Shown here: piece after piece, positions 58,123-64,000 of the stretch
Numbering within the stretch: the first letter of the stretch is position 1
Layout: each line of letters starts with the position of its first letter
DNA from: JBHIDJ01 sp046760105
Lineage (GTDB): Bacteria > Pseudomonadota > Gammaproteobacteria > Acidiferrobacterales > SPGG2
DNA length: 64,000 nucleotides
Direction of reading: 5' to 3'
Assembly: GCA_046760105.1 (NCBI GenBank)
Contig: JBHIDJ010000003.1
Coordinates: 1 to 64,000, forward strand
The notes under the pieces: model-generated
Databases searched by the model: none
What the model was told of the DNA's origin: nothing
The model's input: the letters and a program-made list of their open reading frames with translations, nothing else
Program-made: the position numbers and the translations under genes

Positions 58123-59529
58123 CTACAGCTGGTTCTTGAACAGCAGTGCGAATAACTGATAAAAGCGCAGCTTGACAATCCTGCCAGACTTGGCGCGCGG
58201 AAAGCGACTGTCCTCGCCAATGGCTTTACCATCAGGACCTATTAACCACGCATTCGCCAGGTGCATGTCCATCGACACGCGCAATTGGCGCGCGAGCACT
58301 TCATCATGGGCGGCAACCGCCAGCTCGGTATTCAAGAATTGTGAACGTGGATCGATATTAAAATTTCCGATAATGGCGATTGTGTTATCGATGACTACCG
58401 ATTTTGCATGGAGCATCTTTGGGCCTTTGTACTCCCAAATCTCCAAACCCAGCCGCACTAAATCTGCTTTCTTCCCTTCGTAACCTCCTTGGGCGAAGAA
58501 ATTCTGGGTCGATGCCAATGAGTTGGTCAGCACACGTACTTGAACACCGCGATCGATCGCCCGCATGAACGCCGCCTTAGCGCTCTTAGAAAGAACAAGA
58601 TAAGGCGATTCAATAATAATGGATGATTTCGCGGAGTCTACATAGCGCAGAAACGCATCGAAGGTTCCAGGGTCCTTGCCTTTACGGCCCACTGGATCGT
58701 GGAAAAAACGTATATCGGTTACGTCTCGCTGTCCCGCAGACCAATCAGTGGCCGGATTGAGATGAACAAGCGTATTCTGGCTGAGATCTGCCCGGTGCCA
58801 GTCCAACAGCGCCGCTGCTTCTTGCAGTGCTTTGGCAGCGCGAATCTGTGACTGCTCACAGCGTTCGTATGAATGCCCATTCCTCGATTCGTCACATTGT
58901 TGAGGCAAGAATTCCGGATCATGCGGTCCAAGCGCGGCGTCGCTAACTTCTTGGCTATTCCACAACCGCATGAAGTAACGGGAGGTCGCTTCGACTACCT
59001 TGCCGGCAACATACACGTCGCGGTCGACGTAAGCCCTTTCGACGTAACTCTTTTCGGTAACACCAAACCACGGATTCTCAAGATTGCGCCCGCCAATCAA
59101 CATTTCGCGACCATCGACAAGAATTAGCTTGTCGTGTAGCCGCCGATTGAACCAGCCGAGTTTTGTGATACGCAAGGGGTGGTACTCCTTGATCGCTACG
59201 CCTTCTTGTATTAAATGCGCAAGGACCGGCTTAGAGATCTCGTTAAAGTACCCGTCAATAAGGAATCTGACTTTTACTCCTCGACGGGCCGCATCCCGCA
59301 GCAGAGCGAGATAGGACAGCACCATCCGGTCCTCTGAGGCCCTGTAAAGCTCGATAAGGATTTCCTCCCGAGCCTGCTGAATCATATCCACACGCACCTG
59401 TGCCGCCTCTTGGTCTGCATCTATAATGCGAAATGTGTCGGCGCAGGTTGGATTGGGAAACCAAACGAAAGAAAGCACGACAAGTGCAACGAATGTCGAG
59501 GCTCTCAGACGAAAAACGGTCTCTTGCAT
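58123..59529 (-). CDS. Exported phospholipase D-like protein
   Basis: From the ATG at 59529 it has 468 residues with a signal peptide (RASTFVALVVLSFVWF, cleaved near TCA). Two HKD motifs are intact: HDKLILVDGREMLIGGRN (about residue 135) and HAKSVVIDNTIAIIGNFNID (about 395). This is the two-domain phospholipase D/cardiolipin-synthase-like fold, placed in the periplasm. Whether it hydrolyses lipids, synthesises them by transfer, or is a nuclease is not resolved. The 135 upstream in-frame bases have no family similarity. It ends 130 bases before the TRAP operon. Confidence 0.9.
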   Translation of the reverse strand: MQETVFRLRASTFVALVVLSFVWFPNPTCADTFRIIDADQEAAQVRVDMIQQAREEILIELYRASEDRMVLSYLALLRDAARRGVKVRFLIDGYFNEISKPVLAHLIQEGVAIKEYHPLRITKLGWFNRRLHDKLILVDGREMLIGGRNLENPWFGVTEKSYVERAYVDRDVYVAGKVVEATSRYFMRLWNSQEVSDAALGPHDPEFLPQQCDESRNGHSYERCEQSQIRAAKALQEAAALLDWHRADLSQNTLVHLNPATDWSAGQRDVTDIRFFHDPVGRKGKDPGTFDAFLRYVDSAKSSIIIESPYLVLSKSAKAAFMRAIDRGVQVRVLTNSLASTQNFFAQGGYEGKKADLVRLGLEIWEYKGPKMLHAKSVVIDNTIAIIGNFNIDPRSQFLNTELAVAAHDEVLARQLRVSMDMHLANAWLIGPDGKAIGEDSRFPRAKSGRIVKLRFYQLFALLFKNQL

Positions 59530-59730
59530 TAAGCGCGTGTGATCCACGGGCAGTTTAGTGTGCACGGAACCTGGCATCGGACTAACAGACCTAGAGCCTA
59601 CCTGAGTGATACACGCGACCGCAATAACGAGAGGGCGTCGGGCTTGGGGCTGCGAGGAGCACACCGATCGCGGGCAGCGGCTAATTTATGGTAAACAAGG
59701 GGTACAGCGTAAGTTGAAAGGGGCGAGCTT

Positions 59731-60276
59731 ATGATATCAAGCAACTCCTGGTTACGAATATCGACCTTGTTGAGTCTCCTACTACCTATAGCGCAGGCAG
59801 GACCGCTGCACGATGCCGCAGAACGGGGAGACCTAGACCGGGCAAGAACGCTTATTGCCCAGGGTGCCAATGTCAACGCGCGGGACACAAATGCCGCCAC
59901 ACCGCTCCATTGGGCAGTCTACGGGGGTCACACGGCGCTCGCGCGATGGCTAATTGCGCAGGGCGCGGATGTCTACGCGAACGAAACACCGTTTTGCCCC
60001 ACACCTCCGCAAGTTGCTGCGACCTTAAGTGACGATGCGTTAACGGCGTGGCTTGATCATCAGACCGCCCACATTAACGACAACACCCAAAACGGTGTCA
60101 GGCCGTTACACTGGGCTGCAGCCGGCGGCCACCTAGCCACGGTCGAGCTGCTGATTACTGAGGGCGCCAACATTAATGCAGAAACGGCCGAAGGCATCAC
60201 CCCGTTGCAAACCGCCGCTGGTATGGGCCATGAGCACATCGTGAAGTTGCTACGACGGCATGGCGCCAAAGAATAA
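59731..60276 (+). CDS. Exported ankyrin-repeat protein
   Basis: A 181-residue protein with signal peptide (ISTLLSLLLPIAQA) and four to five ankyrin repeats: GPLHDAAERGDLDRARTLIA, TPLHWAVYGGHTALARWLIA, an atypical repeat around PPQVAATLSDDALTAWLD, RPLHWAAAGGHLATVELLIT and TPLQTAAGMGHEHIVKLLRR. Periplasmic or secreted, protein-binding; no catalytic motif. First of four repeat-domain genes on the plus strand at this end of the window. Confidence 0.9.
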   Translation: MISSNSWLRISTLLSLLLPIAQAGPLHDAAERGDLDRARTLIAQGANVNARDTNAATPLHWAVYGGHTALARWLIAQGADVYANETPFCPTPPQVAATLSDDALTAWLDHQTAHINDNTQNGVRPLHWAAAGGHLATVELLITEGANINAETAEGITPLQTAAGMGHEHIVKLLRRHGAKE

Positions 60277-60367
60277 TATGTAGCACGAGTCAGGTAGGCT
60301 TGGTCTTGTCAACGGCGGCGCGCGACGCGGTCGCCGCTACGGCAACACATTTCTTGAGACTGCGCGA

Positions 60368-60751
60368 ATGCTCAATCGGTCTCTGCCGAAGGTAATCATT
60401 TTGATCTTTGCTCTTACTATGGCAGCCTGCAAACAGGGCGAAAGTAAGACAGCGCCTACCAGTGGCGAACAGCTGGTGACCCCAGTGGCAAAAGGCTCGG
60501 TTACGCTCAGGTGGCAACCACCCACTCGAAATACCGATGGATCAAAGCTGACCGACTTGGCTGGCTACAAGATTTACTACGGAACGTCCAAAGAATATTA
60601 CCAACGGGTAATCGACATAAAGGACCCAACCATAACGCAATACACGATCAACCACCTACCGCCATATACATACTACTTCGTGATAATAGCGTACAACCGC
60701 GCCGGCGCCGAGAGCCACTACTCGAACGTCGGCAGCAAGACCATCCAGTAA
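60368..60751 (+). CDS. Fibronectin type III domain lipoprotein
   Basis: A 127-residue protein. Lipobox LTMAACKQG near residue 21 suggests lipidation. One fibronectin-III domain fills the rest: SVTLRWQPPTRNTDGS, LAGYKIYYGTSKEYYQ, YTINHLPPYTYYFVIIAYN, GAESHYSNVGSKTI. Such small Fn3 lipoproteins are often surface-exposed and take part in adhesion or carbohydrate contact; here only the fold can be stated. Confidence 0.85.
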   Translation: MLNRSLPKVIILIFALTMAACKQGESKTAPTSGEQLVTPVAKGSVTLRWQPPTRNTDGSKLTDLAGYKIYYGTSKEYYQRVIDIKDPTITQYTINHLPPYTYYFVIIAYNRAGAESHYSNVGSKTIQ

Positions 60752-60856
60752 CGCCAAGCCATTCGCTCAGTAACTCCAACACCAAGCGACGAGGCGCTTG
60801 GCGTTCTTGGCCTGCTTTTTGCTTGGCTCTAACTCGATCAGTTCACGCCAACGTAG

Positions 60857-61852
60857 ATGGGCATCGACAAGAGCATCTGGCTTCCGGTAGCGGCGTTATT
60901 CAGTCCTGGCTTATCGCCCCGCACTTCGCGCGATAGCACGTGGGAGACGTTGATGGACGCCGGTACCATAGCCTACGAGCAAGGTCGCTACGCAAAAGCC
61001 GAGGAGCAGCTATGGGCCGCGCTCAAACGCGCCGAGACCTTTGGGCTTGCGGATCTGCGCGTCGTCACTAGCCTCAACAGCCTTGCCGAAGTCCATCGCG
61101 CGCAAGCTAAGTATACCGACGCGGAATCGCTCATTAAGCAAGCCTTGGCACTCCGCGAGAACACGTTCGGACCTGTCCATGCTGACGTGGCGGCTAGCCT
61201 CAACAACCTAGCGGAGCTCTTCCGAGCTCAGAGCAAACACGACGAGGCCAAATCGCTTCTCAAGCGTGCCGTATCCATTTATCAGAAGATCGTGGACACG
61301 GAACACCCTGATGTTGCCACAACCCTCAACACTCTGGCGCTCTGCTACCGTGATCAAGGCGAGCATGCTAAAGCAAAGTCATTGCTGAAAGACGCCTTAG
61401 CGATTCGGAAGAAGTCGCTGGGATCAAGACATCCGCGCGTCGCCACTACGCTCAACAATCTCGCGCTTTGTTACCGTGCCGAGGGTAACGACGCCAAAGC
61501 CGAGCCGCTGCTGAAGCAGGCTTTGAAGATCCGCGAGAAGACTCTCGGACCGCGGCATCCGCGCGTGGCCACCAGTCTCAACAATCTGGCGCAGCTCTAT
61601 CGAACCCTGGGTCGACACGGTGAGGCCGAGCGCCTATACAAGCGCGCCTTGAAGATTCTGGAGAAAGCAAAAGGAAGAAACCACGCAAAGGTGGCCAACG
61701 TCTTGGATAACTACGCCCACCTTTTGACAGACATGAAAAAACCGAAGCAGGCGGCAAAGCTTGTTGCTCGCGCAAAAATCGTTAGAAAAAAAATGGTGGA
61801 TAGCGGTCCGTCAGTTGTTGGCCGTGGGCGCTACGTCCTCGGAAGTTTCTGA
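60857..61852 (+). CDS. Kinesin-light-chain-type TPR protein
   Basis: A 331-residue protein of consecutive 42-residue TPRs: AGTIAYEQGRYAKAEEQLWA, VTSLNSLAEVHRAQAKYTDA, VAASLNNLAELFRAQSKHDE, VATTLNTLALCYRDQGEHAK, VATTLNNLALCYRAEGNDAK, VATSLNNLAQLYRTLGRHGE and a final VLDNYAHLLTDMKK. The start is uncertain: the ATG at 60857 has no ribosome site, while an ATG at 60953 (MDAGTIAYEQG) follows GGGAGACGTTG. The stretch between has no clear signal peptide. Repeats 3-6 are close to one another in DNA sequence, suggesting recent internal duplication. Confidence 0.88.
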   Translation: MGIDKSIWLPVAALFSPGLSPRTSRDSTWETLMDAGTIAYEQGRYAKAEEQLWAALKRAETFGLADLRVVTSLNSLAEVHRAQAKYTDAESLIKQALALRENTFGPVHADVAASLNNLAELFRAQSKHDEAKSLLKRAVSIYQKIVDTEHPDVATTLNTLALCYRDQGEHAKAKSLLKDALAIRKKSLGSRHPRVATTLNNLALCYRAEGNDAKAEPLLKQALKIREKTLGPRHPRVATSLNNLAQLYRTLGRHGEAERLYKRALKILEKAKGRNHAKVANVLDNYAHLLTDMKKPKQAAKLVARAKIVRKKMVDSGPSVVGRGRYVLGSF

Positions 61853-61896
61853 ACCCAGCCGTGAGGTGCCTGCGGCAGAGCATTCGAGGCACCGCG

Positions 61897-62328
61897 TCAC
61901 ATCCGCCAGCAGGTGCTGACTAATAATATGTGGATGTCGTTGAACGCGGGTGCCCTCCCATGTTGGGCCAGGTATTCGGCCTGCGCCGCGTATGCTGTCG
62001 GCTCTAGTTTGCGCACACATGAAACTGCCTTATCGAATCCGTGACGATATTGAAGATAATGCACAAGCTCGTGCACAAGCACAGCCCGACCTTCTATCGT
62101 GGTGAGGTCCACGTCGTCTAACAGGTAAATCGTGCCATCTCTGGGATTGTAAACGCCGGCCACACTGATATTGTTGATATCTGGCCCGCGGGGAACGTTA
62201 CCCTGGTAGAAAATTTGCACCAGCGTTCCCTGCGGAACGCTTATTACGTCAGGCACATGGGAGCCATCATACGCCAGAGGCGAATGGCCGCTGATCCACA
62301 TCAACATCGCAACCGTGAGTTCTTTCAT
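61897..62328 (-). CDS. Putative secreted HExxH zinc protein (DUF6647-like)
   Basis: From the ATG at 62328 the product has 143 residues. The N-terminus (MKELTVAMLMWISGHSPLA) looks like a signal peptide. The core has VPQGTLVQIFYQGNV, GVYNPRDGTIYLLDD and LVHELVHYLQYRHGF, a gluzincin-type HExxH metal motif, with later C, E and YAAQAEYLAQHG. It may be a peptidase or a degenerate member; targets unknown. A TTG at 62364 would overlap the stop of the preceding 58-residue gene. Third gene of a minus-strand trio with the two small proteins upstream. Confidence 0.72.
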   Translation of the reverse strand: MKELTVAMLMWISGHSPLAYDGSHVPDVISVPQGTLVQIFYQGNVPRGPDINNISVAGVYNPRDGTIYLLDDVDLTTIEGRAVLVHELVHYLQYRHGFDKAVSCVRKLEPTAYAAQAEYLAQHGRAPAFNDIHILLVSTCWRM

Positions 62329-62360
62329 CGCGCTGCCGTAACTGAACGAGAGGATTCGTA

Positions 62361-62537
62361 TCAATCTTCAATCAACCCATCGGGCAGGAGGTCCGTGAGG
62401 TCTTGCAGTGTCCACGCCTCAGGAGGCTCCGGAACATCTTCCGGCGGCCAGATATCGAGAACATCAGGAATAACGTCGTTGCCGAACGGGTCGCCGTCCG
62501 TCCACAGGTGATCGATTTCGTCGAAAATCGGGGCCAT
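62361..62537 (-). CDS. Small acidic protein of 58 residues (unknown)
   Basis: ATG at 62537, preceded by GGGAGG at seven bases. Very acidic and tryptophan/proline-rich: FDEIDHLWTDGDPFGNDVI, WPPEDVPEPPEAWTL, LTDLLPDGLIED. No signal peptide or helix-turn-helix. It sits 3 bases after the stop of the 72-residue gene and before the HExxH gene. Strong ribosome site and operon setting argue for translation. No family recognised. Confidence 0.65.
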   Translation of the reverse strand: MAPIFDEIDHLWTDGDPFGNDVIPDVLDIWPPEDVPEPPEAWTLQDLTDLLPDGLIED

Positions 62538-62540
62538 GTC

Positions 62541-62759
62541 TTATACCTCCCACCGGTCACCACAATGATTTACGTAGTAGCCCTCCCCGGGATGCAGCAA
62601 AGGCGTACCAACGTGGATCGTCGCGTCACGCGTGACGCTCGCCCACACTTCATCGGGGTTAAAGCCATGGTTAAAGCGGCGACGTTTCGCGACTTCCCGG
62701 GCGATCATCGCAGCCGCAAATTGGCACGCACGTGCAAGTCTTGGATTAATATGGTCCAT
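62541..62759 (-). CDS. Small basic protein of 72 residues (unknown)
   Basis: ATG at 62759, preceded by AAGGAGGTAGAGCT, an ideal Shine-Dalgarno. Sequence has a helical basic first half (ARACQFAAAMIAREVAKRRR) and a second half (PDEVWASVTRDATIHVGTPL, then GYYVNHCGDRWEV). No family recognised. First gene of the trio 62759-61897; opposite charge to the next protein (58 residues, acidic) raises the possibility that they interact. Confidence 0.65.
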   Translation of the reverse strand: MDHINPRLARACQFAAAMIAREVAKRRRFNHGFNPDEVWASVTRDATIHVGTPLLHPGEGYYVNHCGDRWEV

Positions 62760-63306
62760 AGCTCTACCTCCTTGCCCTCACACATGCGCCCCGCAAATCT
62801 CACTGCCCGCTTGTCCGCCTACCGACCTTGTTAAAAGCAATTGCTATACGGATCTGCTAGCTGCGCCGCTTGTCCTGGGGCGCTGTAGTGCAGTTGGGTC
62901 CAACAGTACAGAGATAGAGCAGCGTGATCTGTTAAGTAATACGTCGAGCGTTCGTGAAATATTTACGGTAGGGGTCCGATCAAGAAGCCAACTTTTTATC
63001 AAGCCTTTAGCAACCGCGTCTTACGTGTGTCAGCTCGTTTGTTGGATGTCCTGAGCTTTCGGCCGACCCCCACCGCGAAGAAGGCTTGTTAATTTTTCAC
63101 AGCTTTTTAACAGCATATTTCACAGAAGCTACACGCGTCTTTGGACTAATGTATTGAGCATATACAAAGGCGGTCTTGGCATACCTTCGAGGAGCTAACT
63201 GGTCGTCGAGAACAAGGTAAACCGGGTAGTTCCGTGCCTGACCGCAAGCGAGGACACTATGTGCAGATTGCAGAGAAGAACAGCATCAACCATAGCGGAA
63301 GGTGAG
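62760..63306. other. Intergenic region of about 550 bases
   Basis: Separates the minus-strand trio from the plus-strand Sel1 gene, so promoters of both lie here. It is less GC-rich than the surroundings, with direct echoes TTTTTCACAGC and ATATTTCACAG (63095-63125). No ORF with a ribosome site, tRNA or strong hairpin found. Confidence 0.45.
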
Positions 63307-64000
63307 GTGAAGGGTGAAGAATCAGGGAGAACTCTGCTGTTCAGCGGTCTCCTCCTGGGCACGCTCTATTTTTTTACTCCGTGCATAAGCCAGGCCACAG
63401 TCACGTACCATCATCAGGTGGCGGACAAGGCGCTACCTTCGCTACACGAAACAGGCCTCCTCGCGTATCGCTACAGTGAAGCCGACAAGGCAATAGAGCG
63501 CGGAAATTATGAGCAGGCTATCCATATCCTCCAGTTGCTAGCGAAACAGGGAGCCATGAAGTCCCAGTATGATCTAGGGGTCATGTATTACCATGGGCTT
63601 GGCGTTAAGCAAGACAAGGCCGAGGCCATGCGATGGAACCGTATGGCGGCCGAACAGGGGCACATAGCCGCGCAATACAACATGGGCATCGCCTATTCAA
63701 CGGGGACAGGCGTCGACCTAGACGCCGTTAAAGCTGCCGACTGGTGGCGCAAAGCCGCCCTTCAAGGCAGCACCGAGGCACAGTTTAATCTCGGTCTGAT
63801 GTACGCCCAGGGTGACGGCGTGACCCAGAATATGATGCAGGCAGCCCGATGGTGGTACGAGGCAGCGACGCATGGCGATGCCGCTGCGCAGTATGCCCTC
63901 GGTCTCATGTTTGCCAGGGGCGATGGCGTTACCCAGAACCTCAACGAAGCGGCGAAGTGGTGGTATCTGGCAGCAAGCCAGGGATTTGAACGCGCCAAGA
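63307..64000 (+). CDS. Sel1-repeat protein, cut by the window end
   Basis: The frame opens at the GTG at 63307 (preceded by GGAAGGTGAG) or at an ATG at 63259, and has no stop before the window ends. Signal-like segment LLFSGLLLGTLYFFTPC near the start. Then Sel1 repeats of 36 residues: KSQYDLGVMYYHGLGVKQDK, AAQYNMGIAYSTGTGVDLDA, EAQFNLGLMYAQGDGVTQNM, AAQYALGLMFARGDGVTQNL. Exported solenoid protein; Sel1 proteins often mediate protein contacts in the periplasm or with hosts. Fourth repeat-domain gene in a row. Confidence 0.88.
   Translation, partial: MKGEESGRTLLFSGLLLGTLYFFTPCISQATVTYHHQVADKALPSLHETGLLAYRYSEADKAIERGNYEQAIHILQLLAKQGAMKSQYDLGVMYYHGLGVKQDKAEAMRWNRMAAEQGHIAAQYNMGIAYSTGTGVDLDAVKAADWWRKAALQGSTEAQFNLGLMYAQGDGVTQNMMQAARWWYEAATHGDAAAQYALGLMFARGDGVTQNLNEAAKWWYLAASQGFERAK

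Overview
The window reads as a chromosomal segment of a gammaproteobacterium. The evidence is gene content and order: ubiE-ubiJ-ubiB, rodA-mltB-rlpA, the secB-gpsA and envC-ctpA-yibQ blocks, hflD, hspQ, a Chromatiales/Methylococcus-like PPi-dependent phosphofructokinase next to a proton-pumping pyrophosphatase, and an aerobic aa3-type oxidase with heme A synthase. The genus cannot be named from the sequence. There are no rRNA genes, no tRNA I could recognise, no CRISPR, and no transposase or phage genes.

Layout. 0-5 kb: cytochrome c oxidase operon (minus strand: DUF2244, coxB with fused cytochrome c, coxA, a 39-aa ORF, cox11, coxC) ending in a clear terminator. 5.2-6.7 kb: a wrecked biotin operon (bioF'-'bioH fusion, bioC, internally deleted bioD), divergent from comF. 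7.7-10.6 kb: small or unknown genes plus trmL. 10.8-17.4 kb: gpsA, secB, rhodanese, an ArsR regulator with a perfect dyad, envC, ctpA, yibQ, DJ-1. 17.4-18 kb: repeat-rich spacer. 18-26.8 kb: barrel protein, ubiquinone genes, phosphate transport, hemB, and an adenylate kinase with a long lysine/alanine tail. 27-30.6 kb: PPi-PFK and H+-PPase. 30.6-31.1 kb: hspQ and a truncated bioB that keeps its promoter and a BirA-type operator. 31.3-37.3 kb: ctaA, moeA, adenine deaminase, patatin, hflD. 37.4-40.8 kb: gatCAB. 40.9-51 kb: mreBCD, PBP2, rodA, mltB, rlpA, dat, lipB, ElyC-like. 51-54 kb: receiver protein and GGDEF/EAL protein. 54-58 kb: a TatT-type TRAP transporter. 58-64 kb: exported phospholipase D-like protein, then ankyrin, fibronectin-III, TPR and Sel1 repeat proteins, and a three-gene cassette of small proteins ending in an HExxH protein.

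How it fits together. Oxidase genes, heme A synthase, HemB and ubiquinone genes serve aerobic respiration. PPi-PFK and H+-PPase point to glycolysis or gluconeogenesis that uses pyrophosphate. MreBCD, PBP2, RodA, EnvC, MltB and RlpA build and remodel the wall of a rod-shaped cell. The most striking signal is biotin pathway decay: four of the five recognisable bio genes here are broken by large deletions. This suggests recent loss of biotin synthesis, unless intact copies exist elsewhere. Together with the run of repeat-domain proteins it would fit a lifestyle depending on other organisms, but that is inference.
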